DNA from: Platycnemis pennipes
Lineage: Eukaryota > Arthropoda > Insecta > Odonata > Platycnemididae
Direction: 5' to 3'
DNA: 64,000 nt
Assembly: GCA_933228895.1 (NCBI GenBank)
Contig: OW121853.1
Span: 127,306,133 to 127,370,132 of the forward strand
A program made the translations under genes and the position numbers. Each line of letters opens with the position of its first letter. The first letter of the stretch is position 1. The notes beneath the pieces are model-generated. The model was not told the DNA's origin. It worked only from the letters and a program-made list of their open reading frames with translations, and did no database searches. Positions 12,429 through 22,765 of the stretch are shown here, one piece after another.

Positions 12429-12958
12429 AATGGGGGCGTTTACTTGGAACCGAAATCGCGATTTTGTACACGAAATCGTTAGATGGAAATAAAAAAGGCA
12501 TTTTAGTGAAAAAGTTAATCTTCTAATCACAACCATTCCCTCATAAATAAAAAATTAAAATAAGAAAAAGGTGACGCCCACCGAAGAAGCTGCTTTGATA
12601 TTATTGACGTCAATTTCCTCCCGTCCTTGACTGCTTTTATGGAAAGGGAAGGGAGTAGAGGGGGGTTCTCGGAAGGACTGGTGGAACAGATCCTGTTGCA
12701 ACCGCTCCTGTTGGCAGAGTCAGCGCTGTGTCCCCCCATTGCAATAAGGCAAAGTAGCTTCGTGGGCTCAGTTGTGATTGGACGAAGATGATGACGTAAG
12801 AGGCTGCACCACGCCCACTTTTCCGAAAGGGTTAAAACCATTACTTTTTCGCCGCTTATAACTCGAAAAATAATTGACGGATCAAAAACGGAAAAATATC
12901 TTTTAATTTTACAAACTCTATCAGATTCGGCAATAAAAAAGTGATAAACGACCCCATT
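12429..12958 (+). mobile_element. Dispersed TIR element, family 1, copy 1 (about 530 bp)
   Basis: Non-coding element sharing strong similarity along its whole length with 22241-22765. Ends are imperfect inverted repeats: AATGGGGGCGTTTAC at the left against AATGGGGTCGTTTAT (complement of the right end). It therefore looks like a MITE mobilised by a DNA transposase. A CRE octamer lies at 12605-12612. No clear target-site duplication is visible, so the superfamily is undetermined. Confidence 0.7.
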
Positions 12959-14093
12959 TGGGCAGAAAATATCTGTTCACCTAATATGTAAGTGATATTG
13001 CACTTTGATTAAGTCGTAATAATAATATGCAGCGTTGAAAAGGTCGTAAGTCCTGGAATAGTAAAGTCTATTTTTATTATTAAAGTCGTGCCGTTACGTT
13101 GCAGGCTTGCCTTCGGATAGAAATTGCTTCTTTCCATCGTAAATTGGGATGAAAGAAGATATCGTCGATGATTACCGATCCGTTGCACGAAATTGACAAA
13201 CGGCCATGAGGGGTTCTTCACGACTTCATTATTAAAAAAATATCCTCCTGGTGGAAGTAACACAATTATTCTTTTCTTCCGATGAATCTGGAATTCACGA
13301 CAAAATAAATGAATCCCCACCCGCTTGATGTGAATTACGTGTTGAGTGACATTAGAATATGGATGCCTATGACTTGATGCACGAGGCTTTAATTAAGTAT
13401 CAATCGATACGCACGAATAATGGACCACACAGGGAAAAAATATTACCATCGACGTTCTCGCCGAGATGTGGGAAAGGAACGCAGCGATATTGGAGAGTCG
13501 AGTCGACGTTTTCAGCCGCGACGGTTCGCCACCCACCCTCCCAGTCTTTTCTGGGAAGACACTGCCGCCCCCCCTCCAGTCGACGAAATTATAAGCGCCT
13601 TTTCACGTCGTCGCCTGTCTTTTCGCTGGAATCGATTGCGCGCCCGGGAATCTGAATACTGGCGAGGAGAATAGCGGAGGGCGGGAGGGAGAACACAGCC
13701 TCCTGCCGCCGCCAAACTCGGGAGCACGAATATGACAGTCCAGCCTCGTGGCTGCTTTTCTGCTTAGGGAAATTGAAAGGCAGAAAATTTAAAGCAGGGG
13801 ACGAGGAGAGTGAACTGGAACGCCACCGTGAGCCTTGTCGACGGAAACCATGTTTTGTGGAGTGTGCCATGTGCACTGCGCTGTTGCCTCCTTCGTCGAA
13901 ACTACTTTTTATTCCTCTTGCCTCCCGTCATTTCCCTTCAACATCCCCTCCTTCAGGACCATAATCTCCACCACAGTCTCGCTTCTACTTCTTACGTCCC
14001 AAAATCCTTGCTACGAGTCAAATTGGTTGCTATACTCTACCCGTAAAAGTGACATTACTTCTCAGCGGGATGCTGAGAACAGGAGTTGAGATT
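12959..14093. other. Unassigned, with a GC-rich island
   Basis: No recognised gene or repeat. A GC-rich block at about 13400-13960 carries overlapping open frames on both strands (60-98 codons) without motifs. The region ends at the RTE tail at 14094. Confidence 0.4.
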
Positions 14094-14432
14094 CCATCAT
14101 CATTGGTCAACAATTCTAGGATTGGCTTGACGCAGCTTTCCACTCTACTCTTCTATCGACCACCCTTTTTATTGTGACGTAAGTCTTCTAATTTACATCC
14201 CTCACAACCTGTTCCGTGTATCTCATACGAGGCCTGCCTTTTCCAATCTTCCCGTTCAATTTTCCATCGACTATTGTCTTCATCAGGCCATCGTGTCTCA
14301 AGATATGGCCGATTAATTTGTCCCTTCTTCTTTTTAGAGTTATCAGCAGACTTCTCTTTTCTCCCACTCTTCTTAGGACTTCCTCATTACTTACTCGGTC
14401 GATTCATTTTATCTTCATCATTCTTCTGTCAT
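14094..14432 (-). mobile_element. RTE-like LINE, truncated copy (first of a tandem pair)
   Basis: Minus-strand copy covering the terminal ~340 bp. It has the 3' tail (plus-strand catcatcatt), the CAATTCTAGGATTG variant of the palindrome (14110-14123), and coding remnants matching the GRPRMRY, GHILRHDGLMK and RVSNEEVLRR blocks. It is directly followed by a second copy in the same orientation. Confidence 0.85.
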
Positions 14433-15230
14433 CATCATTGGTCAACAATCCTAGGAATGGTATGATGCAGCTTTCCATTCTATTCTTCTGTCGGCCAGCA
14501 TTTTCATTGTGACGTAATTCTTCTCTTTTACATTCTTCATAACCTGTTCCATGTATCTCATGCAAGGCCTGCCTTTTCCAATCTTCCCGTTCACTTTTCC
14601 CTCGACGATTGTCTTCATCAGGCCAACGTGCCTCAAGATATGGCCGATTAAGTTATCCCTTCTTCTTTTTAGAGCTATCAGCAGTCTTCTCTTTTCTCCT
14701 ACTCTTCTTAGCACTTCCTCGTTACTTACTCAGTCGATCCGTTTAATCTTCTTCATTCTTCTGTAGCACCACATTTCTAATGCTTCCACCCTTTTTTCTA
14801 CACTGCTGTCATCGTCCATGCCTCACTGCCGTAAAGAAACATGCTCCAGATGCACGTCCTGATGAATTGTTTCCTTACTTCTCAGCTTGTATTTCCATAT
14901 GACCCTGATAATGTTTACGGAGTAGATGAAACCCGGGTCGGTGAATTATGATAGTTTGGAATATACTTAGTATTTTATTTTATTTCTACGTAAAGATGTA
15001 ATTAGATTCTTCTTTTGATAGAATGCCCTTTTCGCCTGGGATTTTCTACTAACTACTTCTTTCTCGTTTCGTCCATCGTTGGTTTCTCGGCTTCCTAGGT
15101 AACAGATCTCTTTCATCTCATCTAGTCTTGTATTCCTAGTTTCACATTCGTTTTGGCCTCTTATTTCTAGCTGCGCACTAATATCTTAGTATTTTTCTTA
15201 ATTTTCTTCATTCTGAATATGACTTATAGA
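14433..15230 (-). mobile_element. RTE-like LINE, longer copy (second of a tandem pair)
   Basis: Minus strand. The frame over 14451-14714 is open for 87 codons and reads LRRVGEKRRLL, RRRDNLIGHILRHVGLMK, GKGRPCMRYMEQVMKNVKEK and MLADRRIEWK. This is the conserved C-terminal region of RTE-type endonuclease-reverse-transcriptase proteins. Upstream blocks (WSMFLYGSEAWT-like, EIRGQNECET-like) extend to about 15230 with frameshifts. It is interrupted at about 14900-14992 by a hammerhead-like insertion. Non-functional. Confidence 0.88.
14900..14992 (+). mobile_element. Hammerhead-like Penelope-type insertion (~90 bp) in the RTE copy
   Basis: The 27.6 kb RTE copy is continuous at this point, so about 90 bp here is an insertion. 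It holds CTGA (14905-14908), TAAT, a GTTTAC / GTAGAT stem closed by a GGA loop, GAAAC (14928-14932) and CCGGGTC, followed by an AT-rich tail. This arrangement matches hammerhead-ribozyme-like terminal repeats of Penelope-like elements. The TAAT where a ribozyme would have NGA suggests loss of catalysis. Confidence 0.6.
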
Positions 15231-16560
15231 ATCAACTATGTACAGTCTTACTTATGCTGATTACGTCATAATATCTCTATTATTAGTTATAAAAGCCATT
15301 CAGATTCTCCTTGATATGGTTCGAAGCGTTATACAACGTGTTAGTACCAACTTTGCTGGGTGAATGTGTACAACATTTTCTGTACAACTGTTTTAGCGAA
15401 TTTAGGGTGCAAGCAGTAGAAGCAAGACTGTAGTTTAGATTGTGAATATAGCTCTGTCTCTAAATACCCTACCTATATATAGGTACTCCTTTTTCTTTCT
15501 GGATTATGTAATCATTATGCAGGATATATGTGTATCTTTCTTCTTAATCAACTTATGTCCGAGGAGCAGTAAACAAAGGACGCAAAGTAAATAGGACGAG
15601 GGAAATTGTCCTCTAACCAAACTTCAAGAATAGTTTATCGTTAACGTAATCTAGAGCTGGACGGAGCTCCAATACTTAATGGTTGACATTCTGTGTCCAG
15701 GCTACAGTTTTCTATGCCTTGCATTCCTCCTTTGTTTCCGGTACCAATAATAATTAAGGTTACAATCGAAAAATGTAACCCAACAATAACAAAATAACAT
15801 TGAATTATTTTAAATGAAGATACCAGAGGATATGGATTTTATGGACCGGGAATATAACCACTAACATTCGGCTCTCTGGCGCAGATCATCAGGACGTTTC
15901 CTGGACCAAAAAGCAATTTCAAACAGAATGAAGATGTAGGAGCTTCTCTCGTCATTAGGTATTTTCCATGAGAGATGAATCACGAGGCGAAGTAGAACTT
16001 TGTACAAAATACCGTTGTGGAGAACTTGTGCATCAAACTCGCAAAGCTCGTTTAATAACATCTTTGTGATTAAAATTTAGTTACACATATTTGGAGATAC
16101 TGTAAACTCCCTATTTTCCGTGCTAATGTCTGGTTAAGGGTGCACGGATAATCGAGGAACAAGGGTAATCCGCTGTTTGGTTCTTTTAGGATTTATTTCT
16201 CTACGCTGAGCCGCCAAAATAAATAACATCCCTATGAAAAATAACACAATCTGACTATGAAAAGATCCTCGCTGCGCACAATAGTATTTCGTGGAATGAA
16301 AAAATCCAGTAGAGCTCTCCCGGCCGCATTCAAATGTTCACAAGCCTCGGGTGGCGGCACGAAGCCTCACATAAGACATCGGACTAGTCGACAGGGCCGT
16401 AGCGAAAGCCACGGTTGGAGGAAAATAACAACAATTTACTTGACTTTGAGACCCCTGCCGTTACACTGAATAGATTGGCGATGCGCGGCGGACAATCCGA
16501 GGCATGTCTAACACGCATATGGATCATCGGAAGTTTACTGTATTCATCTACCCGGGTAGC
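15231..16560. other. Unassigned sequence
   Basis: No recognised gene, RNA or repeat. AT-rich, with only short open frames of 60-70 codons lacking motifs (e.g. 15861-16061 minus, 16257-16469 plus). Confidence 0.4.
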
Positions 16561-16735
16561 GCGTCCTGGGTAGCGTAGTGGTCTGCGCATTGGCTTGGAA
16601 CACCCAAGGTCCGTCGTTCGATTCCCGGTCCAGCTGAATTTTTACTCATGGCAATTAATGTGAATTTCATCGCCGTTCACGCGGCAGGCTTGAAATATCG
16701 CACAATAGCAGAGTGGGGTAGTGGACTGCAGTTAA
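16561..16735 (+). repeat. tRNA-derived SINE-like fragment
   Basis: GGGTAGCGTAGTGGTCTGCG at about 16569 resembles a pol III A box. GTTCGATTCCCGG at about 16616 resembles a B box at tRNA-like spacing. The T-stem does not pair and the anticodon loop lacks U33, so this is not a functional tRNA gene. A short unrelated body follows up to a LINE-B copy. I infer the head of a SINE or a decayed tRNA pseudogene. Confidence 0.5.
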
Positions 16736-16761
16736 TAGTTCGATTCTTATAGTCGTTTAAA

Positions 16762-17392
16762 ATTTTTAGCAAGAGAAATCAGCTACTTTTCCCTTGTTAG
16801 ACCTCATTTGGAATATGCTGCCAGTGTATGGGATCCCTACAAAATCGGTCTAAAAAGTGAAGTTAAACTTATGCGGTAAAGGGACGGTACGATAACCTTA
16901 TTAGCGTAACCAGTCTATTAATAAAATTAAAATGGGAATTATTGTCAGATCGCAGGTTTAAATTTAGACTTAATCTCTTAAACAAATTCCAAGACAATAT
17001 TTTCAATGATGACGTTAAAGATATTTTGTGAACCCAAACTTACTATGGTAAACTGGACCATAATCATAAAATTAGAGAAATTGATTGCCGAACTGACAGA
17101 TTCAAAATGTCCTTTTTCCCTCGGACAATTAGAGATACGAATAACGGTAAATATGTCCAATCGGAGAGTAGCAATGAATAGCATTGGTAGCTGCATGTTG
17201 GTATGAGTACTTAAGGCTAACCCTACTAACAGAATGTTTTTGCATGTTTGCTTTGCAATCTTTTTTAAATAGTGAGGTTCGTTATTCTATTCCTTTTTTA
17301 TGCATGATATGTAGTGCATGTCGGGTGATAAAGCACCCCCTACCACGCACCTTTGTGGTGGCTTGCAGGGTATTATGTAGATGTAGATGTAC
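16762..17392 (+). mobile_element. CR1/L2-like LINE, subfamily B copy
   Basis: Broken sense frames read RPHLEYAASVWDPYKIG, KLKWELLSDRRFK, LNKFQDNIFNDDVKDIL, YYGKLDHNHKIREIDCRTDRF and FFPRTIRDTNNGKYVQ. These are the C-terminal end of the RT polyprotein. Then come a 3' UTR, the stem-loop CCCTACCACGCACC...GGTGGCTTGCAGGG (about 17337-17370), and a GTAGATGTAGATG tail. Subfamily B differs from A in the KFQDNIF and LDHNHK blocks and in its 3' UTR. Confidence 0.85.
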
Positions 17393-17580
17393 GTAATACC
17401 CTGCGAGCCACCTCTTGGGTGTGTGGCAGGAGGCATAAGAGAACAGAATAGGTAGCATAGCAGAGGAATAGTCAGGGGAAACATTTTAGAGTAGTTTGGT
17501 AGTCATGTCATGATGCAGGTATCAACAACCAATCCCTTACCACCATGCAGACACCAACAATATAGTTGATCGATATTGAT
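17388..17580 (+). mobile_element. Rearranged LINE-A/B tail pieces
   Basis: Directly after the LINE-B tail comes an inverted 3' stem-loop segment (about 17394-17432, minus orientation). A plus-strand LINE-A piece follows (CATAAGAGAACAGAATAGG... onward) with the C-terminal REQNRQHS-type codons and part of the 3' UTR. It has no 3' end of its own. It looks like nested or template-switched fragments. Confidence 0.65.
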
Positions 17581-18898
17581 GAAAAATATTGAGCTACCTA
17601 AGTGGCTGAAAATGATAAAAATTGTGTATCAAGTATAGGTAACTCATAATTATTTTCAATGGTATTTAAGAAGTATTATGTGCAAAAATATTTAATGGAT
17701 ATAGTTCTTTTTCGATCCAGAAAATTACGCTTGTTGACATCTCTGCTCATGAACCACTCGTGGATTTTCCGAGATTTTATGTGGTACTGCTTTCTCAGAA
17801 GTGCAACTCCAGCTGATTCTACGAATGATTTAAATTCTTCGTACTGGCATTCTGCAAAATGGTTTTTTTTTAACGTCGGCATCGACTCGGGCCCTCATCC
17901 TGCCCCCCTCCGGCCCCGGGAAAGCCCACCCGAACATCGGCCTCACCTTATGCTTGCCCTGTCGCTGGAACTCACGATTTCACTTAACCTAACTAGCTTC
18001 GCAGGCTGTCTCTGTCTGGTGTGCTCTTGAGGTGAACGTTGTGTTTTTACTCTTTTATTGCGCTGCTCAAGTGGGAGCAGTGGGCAATGTGGGTGTCTAT
18101 ATGTTTCCCTAAAATTAAAACAAATTTAGATAAGTTTGTGAAACATAAGTAAACATTTTGGAGTAAAAGATTTCATATTTTTCATTTCTCTATGCAATGC
18201 TCACTGTAGTAGACTGAGGAGAGAACCATTTTTTAAATATAGTCACTCCGACGACCGGTTAGTCATTGCTGCAAAGATGAAGGAAACAATTTCACCTTTT
18301 ATCACATCGAGAGAGTCATGAGACCTAAAAATAATTATATCTTTCTTTTAGGTTGAGATACAAGCGGATTTTTTATTTTAAATTGATAAAAAACGGAATG
18401 GTTTGGGTGTAGGGCAGGCATTGATAATTTTAAAATGGTGGGTGTATTTTAGAATTAAACTGCTGATTTAGCAACAAACATTAATGCATAAAAAACGTTT
18501 TATAACCTTCTTTCAACTATTAGAAAAGTACTTCAAAACTCCTAGTTTAGAAATTTACATTTCATACACAAGATCGGGGCCGGTACGCAAAAATTCTTTT
18601 ATTTCTCTATCTGCACATCGAAAACGTCAATTAATATTTTCATGCTTATAAAATTGATTGATGAAACTAATTCCACTTTCTTCAATTTCTTCAATCCAAT
18701 TTTTGTCCCTTTACCAAAAACGTAAACACATTTACTTAGCAAAACGTATAAAATATTGCATAGCAACTGGTTTTCCATGTTAAAAGATAGGGAAAAAAAA
18801 CATTTTTCCCCTGCATTTTTCTCTGCACCACAAACTGCTAAAAATTCAAAACTACTACCAAATCTTGTCTTATCAGCATAGCATATCAGCATAGGAAA
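17581..18898. other. Unassigned sequence
   Basis: No recognised gene. Open frames at 17659-18030 (plus, 123 codons) and 18599-18892 (minus, 97 codons, AT-rich) have no recognisable domain and no second copy in the window. A short GC-rich patch lies at about 17880-17960. Confidence 0.4.
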
Positions 18899-18900
18899 TG

Positions 18901-20074
18901 TCTTATCAGCCTATAAAATGGCGGTAAACAGCGGGCATTTTTCTGCTTTTGACTCCACGAGGTGACTGAGAATCCACACTCAACGCACCAAACCTCACCC
19001 TTTTAGCTCAAAACTTGGCAGAGAACAAAAGGAATCGGAATGACTGACTGACTGACTGACACGCTACATAATTAATATATATATAGATTGTGCTCAAAAC
19101 CACTAGGTACACGTACTCACGCTGCCTTCTACCCACCGGCCACGGGAGGCCTCATGCTCACCAGGCGTCTGCTAGCCGACGCAAACGCCCCCTCCCCTTT
19201 TGCTATCAGTTTCCCCACCCCCCCACTTTCCCTCCCCCACTCTAATTTTTCTTCACGGTCCTTGACCGCGACCACTTCGAGGCCCGTCAGTCCACGAGGC
19301 GGCAATATGTAAGCATTTAGAAAGTACGTAATGTGTGTATACCTGCATGTACCTACTTCTTTTTCTCATTTCCTTTTAGATCCCGAGCCGCGGCTTAAAT
19401 AAAGAGAGTCGTTTCCATATTGAGAGTCTGCTTATGAGCGGACGTCCCCATTACCTAAATTCAGTGATAAACTCTACACTCAGATATATTATATATGTAT
19501 ACATAGACAATATTCATATGCAACGGCTAATGTAAATATCAACCTTACTTCGCTATCCCTTGTTGTATGCTCAAAGTTTATCCTATGTTATTTCCTTCCT
19601 TCTTTGTCCTTTGTTAAGTTTTTCGGTGGTCCCACGAAGGTTTTGCGGGTTTTCCTTCGTGCGCGGGTGAATGCCGGGCCAATACCGCTCCCGTTGAAAA
19701 TATGCCAATTATTACTGCAAAGGTGCACATAGAGACAGTGTACGAATACCAGTGTAATTTACAGAGCCCTGAGGAGGAGAAATCCTAAACGGGGCCGTGA
19801 CCAACGTTGTTGTTTTGTTGTTATTATTTATAGTTGTGATTTCTGTTAAGTTTTGTAATGTTTTATTCTGTTGGTCACAATAAACACCTTTTGACTCGAC
19901 TTGACTACTTCAGAATTCGATTTGAAAGCGTTGTGGGGACCAGAGGAATTTAGTGAGAGAGAGAGAGAGGGGGTGGGAGGGAGGAAACCGCTTAAGGCAC
20001 AAAGTGAGGGAACTGTCTTATCAGCATATAAAATGGCGGTAAACAGAGGGCATTTTGCTGCTTTTTGACTCCAT
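18901..20074 (+). repeat. Pair of ~57-bp direct repeats flanking ~1.06 kb
   Basis: TCTTATCAGC.TATAAAATGG, then CGGTAAACAG.GGGCATTTT and CTGCTTTTTGACTCCA, occur at 18901-18956 and again at 20014-20072 in the same orientation with few differences. The interval holds a TGAC microsatellite (19041-19060), an AT patch (19070-19085) and a LINE-like 3' end (19640-19905). The TATAAAA inside each repeat invites an LTR reading, but ~57 bp is too short for a normal LTR and no retroviral-type genes lie between. It may be a duplicated remnant of one element. Confidence 0.5.
19640..19905 (+). mobile_element. Possible LINE 3' end
   Basis: Ends with GGTCACAATAAACACC followed by TTTTGACTCGACTTGAC (about 19872-19905), an AATAAA signal with a GACTTGAC-like repeating terminus typical of several L2/CR1-group tails. 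A weak CTGAGGA-GGA-GAAA-TCC-TAAAC arrangement at 19769-19790 recalls hammerhead-like tails but lacks the required GAAA. No coding remnant was recognised. Confidence 0.3.
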
Positions 20075-20314
20075 AAACGGAATAATTCGGGCCGTGGTCG
20101 CCTCTTGGAAGGAATCGACTTCCAGATTGATGGATTTGGAGACGTCGACTCCCGATTCGTGCAGTCACGAATCGCGTGAGAACGAGAAACACGGTATTCG
20201 GCATTTGCCATGAGGCGCGTCACAGCGCGTTTCTAGAGATCGCTGCCCAGGGGTCACCACTGCTAGGCCGATCTATCAACCCCACCAAATCCGCTGTCTG
20301 ACGAGCAAGCCTTT

Positions 20315-20738
20315 CTCTAGTCCAGGGGTTCCCAAAATTTTTTGTACTACGCCCCCTCCTATTAAAATGGAAACCTTCCACGCCCCCCTTCACAGAAAAT
20401 TTTGTAGGCATGTGAAAAAAACAAGTATTACATTAAAAAAAAACATGTATTTTTACTATCACTAAATACAAAATTATAAGTTTCAATGTAAAGAAAGAGA
20501 AAAACATTGACAAAAAGCTATATATTTTTGCTATGAAAGAGTTTTATACAAGTGGATTGTTAAGTTTTCTAAACATCAAGGTTGATTTTAAAATACACCA
20601 TAAAATCAGTTAAAGAAATGCATGGATTTTATATACTCAGAGATTTTAATTTTTAACTGGTACGCGCTCAACCCCCCCCCCCCTGACACGCCCCCCTCGT
20701 GGGGCGCACCCCCCAGTTTGGGAACCCCTGCTCTAGTC
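20315..20738 (+). mobile_element. Complete non-autonomous hAT-type element (408 bp) with 8-bp TSD
   Basis: The element spans 20323-20730. Termini are perfect 14-bp inverted repeats CAGGGGTTCCCAAA. It is flanked by identical 8-bp direct repeats CTCTAGTC (20315-20322 and 20731-20738). An 8-bp duplication with CAG-starting TIRs is the hAT superfamily signature. The interior is AT-rich with C-rich ends and no transposase frame, so it needs a transposase in trans. Intact ends and duplications suggest a relatively recent insertion. Confidence 0.92.
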
Positions 20739-20885
20739 ATTGGTCTGCTTACCAATGGGATAGTTGCTAGCTCTTGAGTCGTTTTGAAATGTATTCAATT
20801 TCACTTATGTATTCGATGTCCAGAGATTTAGCGGGTGGCTTTGAAGTTCACAATAATTTTGTGCTTTAAAATCTATCTATGTTTA

Positions 20886-21175
20886 GGGGCCGGGATGGTG
20901 TAGTGGTTGGAGTACTGGCCTCTCACCAAAAAGGCCTGGGTTCGTATCAGTGTAGTGAGAGATTTTTTTCATTGGTTAACCGACCAATATTTGAATATTT
21001 TGCGGGGAAGATACATCGAGTCCAGTACTCCGTCCGTCGGATGGGACGTTAAGCCGTGGTCCCCTTGGCGCCATTTCGTTAAGAGCAGGCTAATGCCGAC
21101 GCCGAGTTTCTCTCCACCCTTCCTCATTTCACTTACATCCTCTCCATACCCTTACATACATCGGGAAATGTGATG
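20886..21175 (+). repeat. tRNA-derived SINE, copy 1
   Basis: The head GATGGTGTAGTGGTTGGAG is an A-box-like element, and GGGTTCGTATCA (about 20938) a B-box-like element. The body contains CCGTCGGATGGGACGTTAAG (21033-21052), GCTAATGCCGACGCCGAGTT and TCTCTCCACC, all shared with minus-strand copies at 51.3-51.6 and 53.4-53.6 kb. Transcription by pol III and mobilisation by a LINE are expected from the class. The exact 3' end is uncertain. Confidence 0.8.
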
Positions 21176-21194
21176 AGAAGACAAAATAGCGATG

Positions 21195-21300
21195 TTACTT
21201 TTCACTAGTGAGGCCCACCTTGAGAATGCTGCCAGTATATGGGATCCGAATGAATTAGGTTTGATCAGATAACTAGACAGTGTGCAGCGTAGAGAAAATC
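21195..21300 (+). mobile_element. LINE-A internal fragment
   Basis: Short piece matching the region encoding EAHLENAASIWDPNELGLIR and the following VQRR block (GTGTGCAGCGTAGAG at about 21279). It ends abruptly before the CYDRL segment, so both ends are truncated. It lies just 3' of the SINE. Confidence 0.7.
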
Positions 21301-22240
21301 GGTTCGGTAAAGCTAGGACCGCTATGTCATTGTCGAGCGAGGCTTGCTGATTTTTATCTTTAGATTTTTATTCCTAAAACCTTTGCTTTGATTGCTTTAA
21401 TAGCTATCTATATATATCTCCTGTGTAAGGGAATTGGAACAGTATCTTAGTTTCACCAGTTTGGTATTTCGAATATCGATTAAGGTATGAGCGAGAGCCC
21501 AGTTGCGATCTTGTTGTGAGTTATACATCCCATGTGGATTGAGATTAAGTTTGAAGAGCATTGACTTCCTCTTTTGCAGCTATTCGATTTGAGAGGTCCA
21601 CTTGGACTCCCATTCCATGAATTCCTTTGACCCCTCATCGATTAAGCGATATCATAATGGTCTCTTTCTTGGAGGTAATCGATTTGAACGCAATATTTTT
21701 CCCGCTACACTTGTTACGAGAGATAAGTTCTATTGACGTGTTTTGACCTCCACGATGGATTGCTCGACCAATCGTTTACCGTTTGTAATTACATTACATA
21801 AGGGTTGCATCAGTCCATTCATTGTTTTTCAGCCCTGGAGCTTTTTGGACGCCAAGGGTTTGATGATGGAAGCTGATTCTGTTTGGGCGGATGGAGAATC
21901 GTTAAGAAAGTCACGGAATGCACGACCTAGGAGTGGTAGGAGAAGGGGAAAACTGCGTCTCATTCACATATTTGAGTCATTCAAGAGCATATCGCCATCA
22001 GTATTACCATTTTCATATCATCTGACCATTTGAGGAATCATTTTTTCATACATCCCGTCAACCACTCCCAAGATTATGACTTCCTTCAGTTCTACGTTCC
22101 TCATAATTTCTCAGCGGCAGGGGCTCTTTACCCTTACCACCCCTCATCTTCCATATTAGCCCTTCGTCTGTTCTACCACTGTCTTCAATACTCCCTTATG
22201 AAGTTGTGGAGATAGATTGCCCGTAACAATGCTCCCAGTG
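21301..22240. other. Unassigned sequence
   Basis: No recognised gene or repeat. An open frame of 96 codons at 21743-22033 shows no domain. It runs up to TIR family-1 copy 2. Confidence 0.4.
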
Positions 22241-22765
22241 AATGGGGGCGTATACTCGGAACCGGAATCGAAATTTTATGCACGAAATCGTTAGATGGAA
22301 ACAATAACAAAAAAATAATTTTAGTTAAAAAATTAATCATCTAATCACAACCTTTCACTCATAAATAAAAAATTAAAATTAGCAAAAGGTGACGCCCACC
22401 GAAAAAGCTGCTTTGATATCATTTACGTCATTTTCCTCCCGTCCTTGACTGCTTTCAGGGGAAGGAAAGGGAGTGGATGGGGGTTCTCGGAAGGTCTGCT
22501 CTCACAGATGCTGTCGCAACTGCTCCGATTGGCAAGGTCAGATGTGTCCCCCCCCATTGCGATAAAGCAAAGTAGCTTCGCGGGCTCAGTTGGGATTGGA
22601 GGAAGTTGATATACGTCAGAGGTTGCACCACTTTTTCGAAAGGTTTAAAAACATCAGTTTTTCGCCGCTTATAACTCGACGGATCAAAAAACGGAAAAAT
22701 ACGGGTCTTTTTAATTTACATACTCTATCAGATTCGGCAATAAAAATATGGTAAACGACTCCATT
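22241..22765 (+). mobile_element. Dispersed TIR element, family 1, copy 2 (about 525 bp)
   Basis: Full-length relative of 12429-12958 in the same orientation, with scattered substitutions and small indels. The left end is AATGGGGGCGTAT; the right end is GTAAACGACTCCATT. Shared blocks include GGTGACGCCCACCGAA, TCCCGTCCTTGACTGC, TTCGCCGCTTATAACTCGA and TCTATCAGATTCGGCAATAA. No ORF and no clear flanking duplication. Confidence 0.7.

Noticed and set aside
14216..14512. Plus-strand FPIFPFNFPSTIVFIRP-type frames (also at 14551 and 27286)
   Set aside because: Antisense shadows of the RTE C-terminal coding region.
16561..16640. Functional tRNA gene
   Set aside because: B box and A box are present, but the T stem has three mismatches and the anticodon loop lacks U33.
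19769..19790. CTGAGGA-GGA-GAAA-TCC-TAAAC as a hammerhead motif
   Set aside because: TAAA replaces the required GAAA and the stem is three base pairs; too weak without a homologue.
18901..20074. Complete LTR retrotransposon
   Set aside because: Direct repeats are only ~57 bp, no TG...CA ends, primer-binding site, gag or pol, and the ~1 kb interval carries a LINE-like end instead.
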